Assembly (NCBI RefSeq): GCF_001515305.1
Contig: NZ_LNQV01000014.1
Location: forward strand, 35,242-99,241
DNA: 64,000 nucleotides
Reading direction: 5' to 3'
Origin: Aquitalea pelogenes
GTDB lineage: Bacteria > Pseudomonadota > Gammaproteobacteria > Burkholderiales > Chromobacteriaceae
Positions 1 through 8,563 of the stretch are shown piece by piece (within the stretch, counting starts at the first letter, position 1; every line of letters begins with the position of its first letter). Both the position numbers and the translations under genes were made by a program. The notes under the pieces are model-generated. The model saw only the letters and a list, made by a program, of their open reading frames with translations, searched no databases and had not been told where the DNA came from.

Positions 1-59
1 TGCTAACGTAATTTAGCAAAAATTAACATACAGCCTGATTCCGCCAGCTTGCGGGCAAG

Positions 60-90
60 AAAAAGCCCCGCTTTGCATCAGCGGGGCTGG
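60..90 (-). terminator. Rho-independent terminator after oppF
   Basis: An 8-bp perfect stem (AGCCCCGC at 65-72, GCGGGGCT at 82-89) with a 9-nt loop is preceded on the plus strand by an A-run, so the minus-strand transcript ends in a GC-rich hairpin followed by five U. It lies about 20 bases past the oppF stop codon and should end the opp operon transcript. Confidence 0.85.
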
Positions 91-109
91 AGACCGGGCA
101 TTGGCTGCA

Positions 110-1102
110 TCAAGCCAGCAGGCAGGAACTCTGGCTCTGCTCACTGATACGGCGCAGCTGGATGGTTTCCTTGCTGCAACGATCCTCGGCCTGCGGGCAG
201 CGGGTGCGGAACACACAGCCGGACGGCGGATTGATCGGGCTGGGCAGATCGCCTTGCAGGATCTGGATCACCTTGTTTTTCTCCAGCTTCGGGTCCGGAA
301 TGGGAATGGCCGACAACAAGGCGCGGGTGTACGGATGGGCAGGCGCGTCGTACAAGGCATGCTTTTGCGCCAGCTCCATCTCGCGGCCCAGATACATCAC
401 CAGGATGCGGTCGGAAATATGCTTCACCACCGCCAGGTCGTGCGCGATGAAGATCAGCGCCAGGCCCATCTCGCGCTGCAGTTCCTTCAGCAGGTTGATG
501 ATCTGCGCCTGGATCGACACGTCAAGCGCCGATACCGGTTCGTCGCAGATGATCAGCTTGGGCTCCAGAATCAGCGCACGGGCAATGCCGATACGCTGGC
601 ACTGGCCGCCGGAAAATTCGTGCGGATAGCGGTTGATCATCTGCTCGCGCAGGCCCACCTTGCGCATCATGCTGCGCACGCGCTGCATGATGTCCTCGGC
701 GGACAGCTCCGGCTTGTGCACGCGCAGCGGTTCGCCAATGATCTGGGCGACGGTCATGCGCGGGTTGAGCGAGGCCAGCGGATCCTGGAAGATCATCTGG
801 ATATCCTTGCGCACTGCATGCCAGTCCTTGTCGCTGCCACGGGTGAGGTCCTTGCCCATCCACACGATTTCACCAGCGGTGGCCGGAATCAGGTTGAGGA
901 TGGCGCGCGACAGGGTGGACTTGCCACAGCCGGACTCGCCCACCACACCCAGGGTTTCACCGGCGTAGAGGTCGAAGCTGACGCCGTCCACCGCCTTGAG
1001 CGTGCGCCTGGCGCTCCACGGCCAGCGGCCGTCGCCCTTCACCTGAAAATGCACTTTGACATCACGTACCGACAGAATCGGCTGCTTGGCTTGTTCAGAC
1101 AT
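110..1102 (-). CDS. oppF: Oligopeptide ABC transporter ATP-binding protein OppF
   Basis: One of the two ATPases that power oligopeptide import through OppBC on the cytoplasmic face of the inner membrane. The 330-residue protein has a Walker A GESGCGKST (about residues 55-63), a Q-loop, the signature SGGQCQR, a Walker B ending CDEP and the H-switch IAHDLAVV. The C-terminal oligopeptide/dipeptide extension typical of OppD/F holds cysteines (GCVFRTRCPQAEDRC) that in some homologues bind an Fe-S cluster. An AGGAGG-type ribosome site stands 7 bases before the ATG. The start overlaps the oppD stop by 8 bases, so translation is probably coupled. Last gene of oppABCDF. Confidence 0.95.
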   Translation of the reverse strand: MSEQAKQPILSVRDVKVHFQVKGDGRWPWSARRTLKAVDGVSFDLYAGETLGVVGESGCGKSTLSRAILNLIPATAGEIVWMGKDLTRGSDKDWHAVRKDIQMIFQDPLASLNPRMTVAQIIGEPLRVHKPELSAEDIMQRVRSMMRKVGLREQMINRYPHEFSGGQCQRIGIARALILEPKLIICDEPVSALDVSIQAQIINLLKELQREMGLALIFIAHDLAVVKHISDRILVMYLGREMELAQKHALYDAPAHPYTRALLSAIPIPDPKLEKNKVIQILQGDLPSPINPPSGCVFRTRCPQAEDRCSKETIQLRRISEQSQSSCLLA

Positions 1103-2096
1103 GTGCCACCTCCTGTGCGGCCAGCTGCAATTCGGCTACCGGCTTGTGACAGGCGCGCAGCACCTGCGGATTGCTGGTGCTGGCAGCCAGTGCCGGCAGT
1201 TCGTCGGCGCAGCGGCTGCTGGCGTGGGTGCAACGCTCGGAGAACGGGCAGCCCTTGGGCATGTGCGCCATATTGGGCGGATTACCCGGAATGCTCACCA
1301 GCTCGCTGCCGTCGTGGTCCAGCCGGGGCAAGGCGCCCAGCAGGCCGATGGTGTAGGGATGGCTGGGCTGATAGAAGATGTTGTCCGCCGTGCCGTATTC
1401 CATGACGCGGCCGCCATACATCACCATGACTTTTTCGCACAGGCCGGCCACCACGCCCAGATCGTGGGTGATCATCACGATGGAGGTGCCGAAATCACGC
1501 TGCAGGTCTTTGAGCAGGGTGAGGATCTGCGCCTGTACCGTCACGTCCAGCGCGGTGGTGGGTTCGTCGGCAATCAGCACTTCCGGCTCGCACAGCAGGG
1601 CCATGGCAATCATCACCCGCTGGCGCATGCCGCCGGAGAATTCGTGCGGATACATATTGATGCGACGGGCGGCTTCCGGAATGCGCACTGCGTCCAGCAG
1701 CTCGATGGCGCGCTTTTTCGCATCGCGGCGGCTGATGCCCTTGTGCAACTCCAGCACCTCGGTCATCTGGCGCTCTACCGTCAGATAGGGGTTGAGCGAG
1801 GTCATCGGGTCCTGGAAGATCATCGCCAGCCGGTCGCCGCGGATGCGGTTGAGCTCGGTCGGGCTCATGGCCAGCAGGTTCTGGCCCTGGTACAGCGCCT
1901 CACCGGTGGTTCTGCCGTTACGCGCCAGCAGGCCCATCATGGCTAGTACGGTCTGGCTCTTGCCGGAACCGGATTCGCCGACGATGCCCAGGGTCTGGCC
2001 CTTTTCCAGCTCGAAGCTGACGCCGTTGACGGCGCTGACCACGCCGTCGTTGGTCTGGAACTGTACGCCCAGATTACTTACTTTCAATAGACTCAT
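1095..2096 (-). CDS. oppD: Oligopeptide ABC transporter ATP-binding protein OppD
   Basis: Partner ATPase of OppF. 333 residues, with Walker A GESGSGKSQ (about 40-48), signature SGGMRQR, Walker B LIADEPTTALDV and the C-terminal oligo_HPY-type region containing GCPFSERC. Length matches the family. GAGG lies 9 bases before the ATG. It sits 11 bases after oppC and overlaps oppF by 8 bases, consistent with one polycistronic mRNA and equimolar OppD/OppF. Confidence 0.95.
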   Translation of the reverse strand: MSLLKVSNLGVQFQTNDGVVSAVNGVSFELEKGQTLGIVGESGSGKSQTVLAMMGLLARNGRTTGEALYQGQNLLAMSPTELNRIRGDRLAMIFQDPMTSLNPYLTVERQMTEVLELHKGISRRDAKKRAIELLDAVRIPEAARRINMYPHEFSGGMRQRVMIAMALLCEPEVLIADEPTTALDVTVQAQILTLLKDLQRDFGTSIVMITHDLGVVAGLCEKVMVMYGGRVMEYGTADNIFYQPSHPYTIGLLGALPRLDHDGSELVSIPGNPPNMAHMPKGCPFSERCTHASSRCADELPALAASTSNPQVLRACHKPVAELQLAAQEVAHV

Positions 2097-2107
2097 CTGT
2101 TGCTACC

Positions 2108-3022
2108 TCAACGATCTTTCGGATCGAGCGCATCGCGCAGGCCGTCGCCGATATAGTTGGCGCAATACAGGGTGACCGACAGCATGCCGGCCGGGAACAG
2201 CAGAATCCACGGGCTGGCATCCATCACCCCGGCCCCGTCCTGGATCAACACGCCCCAGCTGGTCATCGGCTCCTGCACACCCAGGCCCAGGAAGGACAAT
2301 ACCGATTCGGTGAGGATCACGCCCGGCACGGTGACGGTAGTGTAGATCACCACGATGCCCAAGAGATTGGGCACGATGTGGCGGAAGATGATCTTGGGCG
2401 TGGACACGCCGATGGCGTGGGCCGCCTCGACATATTCCTTGGACTTGATCGCCAGCGTCTGGCCGCGCACCACCCGTGCCATGTCCATCCAGGAGAACAC
2501 GGTAATGGTGAGCACCACCAGGTAGAAGTCGCGGCCCAACAGGGTCACCATCAGGATGGCAATCAGCAGGTAGGGCACGGCATACATCATGTCGACGATA
2601 CGCATCATCAGCGCATCCACCTTGCCGCCCATGAAACCGGCGGTCGCACCCCAGACAATGCCCAGCGCCACCGAGGCGATGGTGGCCAGTGCGCCCACCA
2701 TCAGCGAAATGCGTCCGCCAATCAGGCAGCGCACCAGCAGGTCACGCCCCAGCGCATCAGTACCGAACCAGTGAGTATTCACCAGCGTCGGGGAGATGCC
2801 CATCGCATCCCAGTCGGTGTCTTCATAAGTGTGTGGCAGCACCATCGGCCCGAACACACAGGCCAGGGTGATGAAGGCCAGTACGATCAGGCTGAGCACA
2901 GCCGCCTTGTTACGGAAAAAGCGCAACCGCGCATCACGCCACAGGCTGCGGCCTTCTACGGCGGCATCGGTGAGGCCATTGTCCAGCGCCGCTGTCATGG
3001 CTTTCTGTTTGCTTTGCATCAT
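2108..3022 (-). CDS. oppC: Oligopeptide ABC transporter permease OppC
   Basis: Inner-membrane permease subunit pairing with OppB. 304 residues, with an N-terminal cytoplasmic stretch, a first membrane segment (AAVLSLIVLAFITLACVFG), a periplasmic segment and then the BPD_transp_1 domain with further helices. The EAA-type coupling loop (EAAHAIGVSTPKIIFRHIVPN) contacts the ATPases. GGAG precedes the ATG by 8 bases. Fifteen bases separate it from oppB. Typical length and no oddities. Confidence 0.95.
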   Translation of the reverse strand: MMQSKQKAMTAALDNGLTDAAVEGRSLWRDARLRFFRNKAAVLSLIVLAFITLACVFGPMVLPHTYEDTDWDAMGISPTLVNTHWFGTDALGRDLLVRCLIGGRISLMVGALATIASVALGIVWGATAGFMGGKVDALMMRIVDMMYAVPYLLIAILMVTLLGRDFYLVVLTITVFSWMDMARVVRGQTLAIKSKEYVEAAHAIGVSTPKIIFRHIVPNLLGIVVIYTTVTVPGVILTESVLSFLGLGVQEPMTSWGVLIQDGAGVMDASPWILLFPAGMLSVTLYCANYIGDGLRDALDPKDR

Positions 3023-3036
3023 GATTTTGCTCCCGC

Positions 3037-3957
3037 TCAGTAGCGAATCTTCGGGTCCAGCAGCGCATAGGCCAGATCCACGAGCAGGTTGAGAACAACG
3101 GTAATCACCGTCACCAGCACCACCAGGCCAAGTACCAGCGTGTAGTCGCGGTTGGCGGCACCATTGACGATGAGCTTGCCAAGGCCGGGCAGGCCGAACA
3201 CGGTTTCGGTCACCACCGCAGCGGTGATGGAGGAAATGGCCAGCGGGCCGATTACCGACACCACCGGCATCAAGGCCGGCTTGAGCGCATGGCGCAGCAC
3301 GATGGTGCGCATGGGCAAGCCCTTGGCGCGGGCGGTACGGATGAAGTTGCTGCCCAGCACCTCGATCATGCTGCCGCGCATCACGCGGCCGATGGTGGAA
3401 ATGTTGATGAACACCAGCAGGGCCATCGGCAGCACCATGTAGCGCAACGAGAAATCATCCCAGCCGCCAGCGGGCAGCCATTCCAGGCCGATGGCAAACA
3501 CCATCACCAGCACCGGGCCCAGCACGAAGGACGGAAAGGCACCGCCGATATTGCCCAGCAGCATTACCAGATAGTCGATGATGCTGTTCTGGCGCAGTGC
3601 GGCCACAATGCCCAGCGCCACGCCGATGAACAGGGAAATCACGATGGCACCGCCACCGATGGCGGCAGACACCGGCAGGGCCTTGCCCACCAGATCGTTC
3701 ACGCTCCAGTCGGCATAACGGAAGGAAGCACCCAGATCACCCTGCAACAGGCTCTTGATGTAATACAGGTATTGCTGCCACAAGGGCAGGTCGAGATGGT
3801 ACTTGGCCTGCAGATTGGCCAGCACGGCGGCAGACACCTTGCGCTCCCCGTCAAACGGGCCGCCCGGGGTCAGGTGCAGCAGCAGATAGCAAACGGTAAT
3901 GACGGCCAGCAGTGTGGGAATGGTCGCCAGCACGCGTCGGAAAGTATAGGACCACAT
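3037..3957 (-). CDS. oppB: Oligopeptide ABC transporter permease OppB
   Basis: First permease subunit of the oligopeptide importer. The start chosen is the ATG at 3957 (MWSYTFRRVLATIP), which has GGAG 7 bases upstream and gives 306 residues, the usual OppB length; an in-frame upstream extension to 4023 lacks family support. The N-terminal membrane helix is followed by the LHLTPGGPFD region and the BPD_transp_1 domain with coupling loop (RTARAKGLPMRTIVLRHALKPA). It is 184 bases downstream of oppA, separated by two stem-loops, then runs tightly into oppC. Confidence 0.95.
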   Translation of the reverse strand: MWSYTFRRVLATIPTLLAVITVCYLLLHLTPGGPFDGERKVSAAVLANLQAKYHLDLPLWQQYLYYIKSLLQGDLGASFRYADWSVNDLVGKALPVSAAIGGGAIVISLFIGVALGIVAALRQNSIIDYLVMLLGNIGGAFPSFVLGPVLVMVFAIGLEWLPAGGWDDFSLRYMVLPMALLVFINISTIGRVMRGSMIEVLGSNFIRTARAKGLPMRTIVLRHALKPALMPVVSVIGPLAISSITAAVVTETVFGLPGLGKLIVNGAANRDYTLVLGLVVLVTVITVVLNLLVDLAYALLDPKIRY

Positions 3958-4053
3958 GGGGATACTCCAGCCAGGCTCGTCCGCCAGCGCAGCACACGTC
4001 TTGTGAACATGGCTGTACGGCAAGGCGCGCCGGCATGATGCGCTACATCACAA

Positions 4054-4110
4054 GCCGGATGTCCGTCTGGCGGACATCCGGCCTCTGTTCAACCGGGGGC
4101 CGCAGCCCCC
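4054..4110 (-). promoter_or_regulatory. Two stem-loops between oppA and oppB
   Basis: Stem one is a perfect 12-bp pair (GCCGGATGTCCG at 4054-4065 with CGGACATCCGGC at 4071-4082, 5-nt loop). Stem two is 6 bp (GGGGGC at 4095-4100 with GCCCCC at 4105-4110, loop CGCA). Neither is followed by a T-run on the minus strand, so they are not classical terminators. In binding-protein transport operons, hairpins here usually protect the 3' end of the binding-protein message so that it outnumbers the membrane subunits; that role is inferred from position. Confidence 0.6.
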
Positions 4111-4141
4111 TCCTCTTGCATCACTCAGTCAAGCGCAAGGC

Positions 4142-5761
4142 TTAGTGCTGGATGATGTAGAGGTCCTTGCCGCGGTAGCGGTCCATCGGGTTCTTGCCGT
4201 AGCCACCCACATAGGACTTCACCAGACGCGGTGCGGTGTATTGCAGCAGCGGGATCATCGGATAGTCATCCATGATCATCTTCACAGCCTGGGTGAACAG
4301 TTGCTTGCGCTTGGCCTGATCAGTGGTATCGCTACCCTGCTTGATCAGTGCTTCGGCCTTGGCATTGCAGTTCTTGTTGTCGTTCTGGTCGTTGTCACAC
4401 TGCACCAGCGCGAGGAAGGTGGTGGCGTCGTTGTAGTCAGCTACCCAGCCGTTACGGGCGATCTGGTAATCGGCATCGTGACGCTTCTTCAGCAGCACCT
4501 TGAACTCCAGGCTTTCCAGCTCGGTATTCAGGCCCAGCTTGGATTTCCATTCGGAAGCGGCAAAGATGGCCATCTTCTTGTGGTAGTCACTGGTGTTGTA
4601 GGCAAACTTCAGCTTGGTGCCAGGCTGTACACCGGCCTGGGCCAGCAGCTTCTTGGCCTCTTCCACCCGCTTGGCCATCGGCCATTTTGCCCAGTCGTAG
4701 CTGGTGACATCGGCACCGGCAGTACCGGCCACGATGGCGCTGTAGGCCGGGGACTGACCGTCGGCAGTCACTTTCTTGGCCAGGATGTCACGGTCGATCA
4801 CCATGGACAGTGCCTTGCGCACGCGCACGTCTTTCAGCAGCGGGTCCTTGTTGTTCAGCGAGTAGTAACGCAGGCCCAGGAAAGGCGCATTGCGGATTTC
4901 CTTCGGATACTGGGTCTTGTACTTGTCGTAAGTGCCGGACGGCAGTTCCAGTACCCAGTCGTTTTCGCCGGATTCATACAGCTTCACGTCGGCGTTGTGG
5001 TCTTCGATCGGCAGATAGGTGATCTTGCCCAGCTGCACGTTCTTCACGTCCCAGTACTGGGCGTTCTTTTCCACGACCACCTTGCTGTTGACCTGCCAGT
5101 CCTTCAGCGCAAAAGCGCCGTTGGATACCATCTTGCCCGGCTTGGTCCAGTCCTTGCCGAACTTGTCGATGGTGGCCTTGGGCAGCGGAGCCAGCTGGGT
5201 ATTGGCTACCAGCGACGGCATGAACGGTACCGGGTACGGGGTTTGTACTTCCAGCGTGTACTTGTCCACGGCCTTCACGCCCAGCGCAGAAGCGGGCTTC
5301 TTGCCTTCGGTGATTTCCTTGCCGTTGAGGATGAAGATGCCGTAGGTAGAGGCATAGGGAGATGCCGTCTTGGGCTCGACAAAACGCTGCCAGCCATAGA
5401 CGAAATCGCTCGCGGTCACCGCGGAACCATCCGACCACTTGGCATTCTTGCGCAGCTTGAATACCCAGGTGGTGGGGCTGGTCTGCTTCCAGGACTCGGC
5501 CACACCCGGCACAACCTTGCCAAAGCTGTCGGTGGCGGTGAGGCCTTCAAACAGGTCGGCGGTAATGGTGTTGGCCGGAACCGATTCGGCCAGTACCGGG
5601 TCCAGCGACTCGGGCTCGGAACCGGTGTTGCGGGTGAGTTCCTGTTTGGCAGCCAGTTTGACACCAGCCGGTACCTGCGCGGCCAGCGCCAGGCCAGAGC
5701 AAGCAGCCAGCGCCAGTGCCACTGCGGATGCGGTAATACGGAGCGATTTATTGTGATGCAT
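4142..5761 (-). CDS. oppA: Periplasmic oligopeptide-binding protein OppA
   Basis: Captures peptides in the periplasm and delivers them to OppBC. The start is the ATG at 5761, with AGGAG about 9 bases upstream, giving 539 residues close to enteric OppA; the open frame runs further 5' but without support. A signal peptide (MHHNKSLRITASAVALALAA through GLALA) precedes AQVPAGVKL. The SBP_bac_5 fold shows the hallmarks EPESLDPVLAE, AESWKQTSPTTWVFKLR and VRKALSMVIDRD. The signal ends near a cysteine, so a lipoprotein cannot be fully excluded, but the site resembles a type I signal. First gene of the opp operon, behind its own promoter. Confidence 0.94.
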   Translation of the reverse strand: MHHNKSLRITASAVALALAACSGLALAAQVPAGVKLAAKQELTRNTGSEPESLDPVLAESVPANTITADLFEGLTATDSFGKVVPGVAESWKQTSPTTWVFKLRKNAKWSDGSAVTASDFVYGWQRFVEPKTASPYASTYGIFILNGKEITEGKKPASALGVKAVDKYTLEVQTPYPVPFMPSLVANTQLAPLPKATIDKFGKDWTKPGKMVSNGAFALKDWQVNSKVVVEKNAQYWDVKNVQLGKITYLPIEDHNADVKLYESGENDWVLELPSGTYDKYKTQYPKEIRNAPFLGLRYYSLNNKDPLLKDVRVRKALSMVIDRDILAKKVTADGQSPAYSAIVAGTAGADVTSYDWAKWPMAKRVEEAKKLLAQAGVQPGTKLKFAYNTSDYHKKMAIFAASEWKSKLGLNTELESLEFKVLLKKRHDADYQIARNGWVADYNDATTFLALVQCDNDQNDNKNCNAKAEALIKQGSDTTDQAKRKQLFTQAVKMIMDDYPMIPLLQYTAPRLVKSYVGGYGKNPMDRYRGKDLYIIQH

Positions 5762-5863
5762 TCGCCTATTCTCCTGTTCTGTAGAGCCCCGCTTATTGCG
5801 GGTGTGTAATTGGCCCGGATTATGTCCGGCATTTTCCGTTTGACTGTCCGAAACGGACGGGAA

Positions 5864-5893
5864 ATTATGCGCCAGCGCTTTTGCAATTCTCAA
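5864..5893 (-). promoter_or_regulatory. Candidate sigma70 promoter of oppA
   Basis: Read on the minus strand: -35 TTGAGA (5888-5893), 18-bp spacer, -10 CATAAT (5864-5869). It would give a leader of roughly 95 nt before the oppA ATG. The leader has three short hairpins (GTCCG/CGGAC, CCGGA/TCCGG, CCCGC/GCGGG). Transcription start not mapped. Confidence 0.5.
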
Positions 5894-6277
5894 GCCTCAC
5901 CAGAAACAATATGACAATCGTTTTGCAAAATCCGTGTCATTTCAACGACTAGGCCTTAATTTCCAGCATTTTTGCGCAATATTTCCGCAGTAACAGCAAC
6001 TATTCTCACCCAGCCCATGAGTAATGGTATTGGCAGGTATTAATATCTTGCATGCATGGCTTATTTAACAGGCAGTCCAGCCCCCCTCCCCGCGCCAATA
6101 TGGGCGATTTAGCCATCCGGCATTAATTGCCTGCGTATTCAGGCCGTACCGTCACCGGTAGTCAGCGGCGTAATAAGCCGCAACGCCTTTAAATACGCGG
6201 CTTTCATTACAGCCTGTAAATAGGGCCAGTCTTTGCTCAGAGACGGACGGATTGCCCGACAACCCGGCAATACCAAT
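5894..6277. other. Gene-free spacer between opp promoter and pyrC terminator
   Basis: About 385 bases with no supported gene; the one open frame on the minus strand has no ribosome site and no recognisable product. It holds three consecutive small hairpins: GCCTG/CAGGC (6129-6133 with 6140-6144), TACCG/CGGTA (6147-6151 with 6156-6160, tetraloop) and GCGGC/GCCGC (6165-6169 with 6177-6181). The part next to oppA is A+T-rich and may carry regulator sites. Confidence 0.5.
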
Positions 6278-6301
6278 AAAAAAAGCTCCCTTGCGGGAGC
6301 T
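6278..6301 (-). terminator. Rho-independent terminator after pyrC
   Basis: A 7-bp stem AGCTCCC (6284-6290) with GGGAGCT (6295-6301) and a TTGC loop; an A-run on the plus strand gives a seven-U tail to the minus-strand transcript. It lies about 30 bases past the pyrC stop. Confidence 0.85.
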
Positions 6302-6330
6302 ATTTCGACTCTGGCCAAGCGGGACTGACT

Positions 6331-7364
6331 TCAGTCCTGCATGCGCCAGTGGATGGCCTCGCCGGCACGCAGCGGCACCAGCACATCGTCGCCATAGGCC
6401 AGTTCGGCCGGCACGGTCCAACTTTCCTTCACCAGAGTAATGGTGTCGGCATTGGGGGCCAGGCCATAGAAAGCCGGGCCATTCAGGCTGGCAAAGGCTT
6501 CCAGCTTGTCCAGCGCGCCGGCCGCTTCGAAAGCTTCGGCATACAGCTCGATGGCGGCATTGGCGGTGTACATGCCGGCACAGCCGCAGGAAGCTTCCTT
6601 GGCGTGACGGGCATGCGGTGCGCTGTCGGTGCCAAGGAAGAACTTGGCCGAACCGGAGGTGGCCGCGGCGACCAGCGCCTGGCGGTGCAGCTCGCGCTTG
6701 AGTACCGGCAGACAGTAATGATGCGGACGGATGCCACCAACAAAGATGGCATTACGGTTCATCAGCAGATGATGCGCGGTGATGGTGGCGGCAATATTAT
6801 CCGGCGCGCTGGCCACATATTCGGCGGCATCCTTGGTGGTGATGTGTTCGAACACCACGCGCAGGGACGGCAGGCGGGCCAAGAGTGGCTGGAAGACCTG
6901 TTCGATGAACACGGCTTCGCGGTCGAAGATGTCGATGGCGGAGTCCGTCACTTCACCATGCACCAGCAGCGGCATGCCGCATTCGGCCATGGCTTCCAGC
7001 GCCGGCATGGCTTTATCAATACTGCTGACACCAAAGTCGGAATTGGTGGTGGCACGGCCGGATACAGCTTGATGCCATGCACGAAACCGCTGGCGCGCGC
7101 CTTGCGCACTTCTTCGGCACTGGTGTTGTCGGTGAGGTAAAGCGTCATCAGCGGTTCGAAGCGGCTGCCGGCCGGCAGTGCGGCCAGAATGCGCTCACGG
7201 TAGGCGGCGGCAGCTTCCACCGTGGTCACCGGCGGTTTCAGGTTGGGCATGATGATGGCACGGCCCATCTGGCGGGCGGTGTCGGGCAGTACGGCAGCCA
7301 GGGCTGCGCCATCGCGCAGGTGCAGGTGCCAGTCGTCGGGGCGGATCAGGGTCAGTGTCGTCAT
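6331..7364 (-). pseudogene. pyrC: Dihydroorotase PyrC, interrupted by a 1-base deletion as read
   Basis: Zinc amidohydrolase that cyclises carbamoyl-aspartate to dihydroorotate in pyrimidine synthesis. The 5' part (start ATG 7364, [19 protein letters not shown]) carries the HxH metal ligands and the lysine to be carbamylated in GIKLYPA. The 3' part in another frame carries [14 protein letters not shown] and GTDSAPH. Frames switch at about 7055: coding strand reads GGCCGTGCC where GGCCGGTGCC would give [13 protein letters not shown]. Restoring one G gives 344 residues, the length of class II PyrC. It follows the TusA-like gene by 58 bases. Either a base-call error (favoured) or a real inactivation. 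Confidence 0.9.
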
Positions 7365-7422
7365 GCGCTCGGGCTCTATGTCGGGTCTATGTCTGGGCTG
7401 GCAGTATCGGTTGCGGTCAGGC

Positions 7423-7653
7423 TTACTTGCGACGCAGTACCATGCGGAACTTGCCTTCCGCCGTGGTGGTGGACTCCAGCAGGGCATTGCCGGTCTGGCG
7501 GCAAAAAGCCTCGAAATCCTTGGGTGCACCGGCATCGGTGGCAATCACTTCCAGCACGGCACCGCTTGCCATATCGGCCAGCGCCTTCTTGGCGCGCAGG
7601 ATGGGCAAGGGACAGTTGAGGCCGGACAGGTCAATCAGGCGGTCGGGAGTCAT
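7423..7653 (-). CDS. TusA/SirA-family sulfur carrier protein
   Basis: Small cytoplasmic protein of 76 residues with the family signature [14 protein letters not shown], in which the cysteine of CPxP is the persulfide-carrying residue, and the downstream core [18 protein letters not shown]. TusA-family proteins relay sulfur, for example to tRNA thiolation, but many paralogues have unassigned partners. It lies directly upstream of pyrC on the same strand and diverges from the NRDE gene. Family is certain; equivalence to E. coli TusA is not. Confidence 0.88.
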   Translation of the reverse strand: MTPDRLIDLSGLNCPLPILRAKKALADMASGAVLEVIATDAGAPKDFEAFCRQTGNALLESTTTAEGKFRMVLRRK

Positions 7654-7770
7654 GGGGCGTGTCGCTCAGTCTTTACGTTACAATGCAGAGGTGAAGGCAG
7701 TATTCTACCGGCTATCCATCCGAGTAGTTTACGCCACCCGTCAAGCCCTTCCCAAATCGGAATGCCCGCC

Positions 7771-8550
7771 ATGTGCGTGATTGCTTTTGCCTACAAGATG
7801 CCCGGCCTGGGCCAGCTGGTTTTGCTGGCCAACCGCGACGAATACTATGCCCGCCCGGCCGCAGCGCTGGACTGGTGGGAAGGCCATACCGATACCCTTG
7901 GCGGGCGCGACCTGCAGGCCGGTGGCAGCTGGCTGATGGTGGATGGCCGTGGCCGCTTTGCCGCGCTGACCAACTTCCGCGAAGGCTATGGCAAGAGCGG
8001 GGAACGCTCGCGCGGCGAGCTGGTCCAGCGCTTTGTCACCGGCGATGACGACCCGTTTGCCTTTGCCGACTGGCTGCGCGACAACCACCAGCACTATGCA
8101 CCGTTCAACCTGCTGTACGGCAAGGTGGACGATCTGTTCCACTTTCACAGTCGTGGCGCACGCATTGCCCGGGTGACACCCGGCATCCACACCCTGTCCA
8201 ATGCCACGCTGGACACCCCATGGTTCAAGAGCGAACGCCTGGCCGAACACTTGCGCGGCCTGCGCCGTCCGCCCGGCGAGGATGAAGCCTTTGCCTGGCT
8301 GGCCGATGCCACCGCGGCCGGGCCGGGCCAGTTGCCCAACACCGGGGTGGGGCTGGCGCTGGAAAAGGTGTTGTCGCCGGTATTCATTCAGGGCCGCGAT
8401 TACGGCACCCGCGCATCGATGCTGCTCAACGTATCGGCCCGTGGTGATGTAAGCTTGTCCGAACTTACCTGGGGGTTGGCCGGCCGCGAAGCCGGTCGCC
8501 GCCGTTATACCATCCGGCCGGGGCAAATCCAGCACCCGGCCAAGCCTTGA
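7771..8550 (+). CDS. NRDE (TANGO2-like) family protein
   Basis: 259 residues starting MCVIAFAY, with the eponymous NRDE motif in LLANRDEYYARPA, then GGRDLQAGGSWL and RFAALTNFRE. The family start is Met-Cys, with the cysteine placed like an Ntn-hydrolase nucleophile, so I take the ATG at 7771 rather than the in-frame ATG 9 bases upstream. Molecular role is not established; the eukaryotic relative TANGO2 has been linked to haem or lipid handling. Transcribed away from the TusA-like gene and followed 13 bases later by the CNP1-like gene. Confidence 0.85.
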   Translation: MCVIAFAYKMPGLGQLVLLANRDEYYARPAAALDWWEGHTDTLGGRDLQAGGSWLMVDGRGRFAALTNFREGYGKSGERSRGELVQRFVTGDDDPFAFADWLRDNHQHYAPFNLLYGKVDDLFHFHSRGARIARVTPGIHTLSNATLDTPWFKSERLAEHLRGLRRPPGEDEAFAWLADATAAGPGQLPNTGVGLALEKVLSPVFIQGRDYGTRASMLLNVSARGDVSLSELTWGLAGREAGRRRYTIRPGQIQHPAKP

Positions 8551-8563
8551 GCAGGAGATGTGC

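Noticed and set aside
101..1405. 434-residue plus-strand open frame opposite oppF/oppD
   Set aside because: High G+C keeps antisense frames open; the translation is His/Arg/Gln-rich with no family features, and both opp genes are intact on the other strand.
7040..7070. Programmed ribosomal frameshifting in pyrC and the four other broken genes
   Set aside because: No common slippery heptamer, stop-codon context or downstream structure; these families are not known to use frameshifting.
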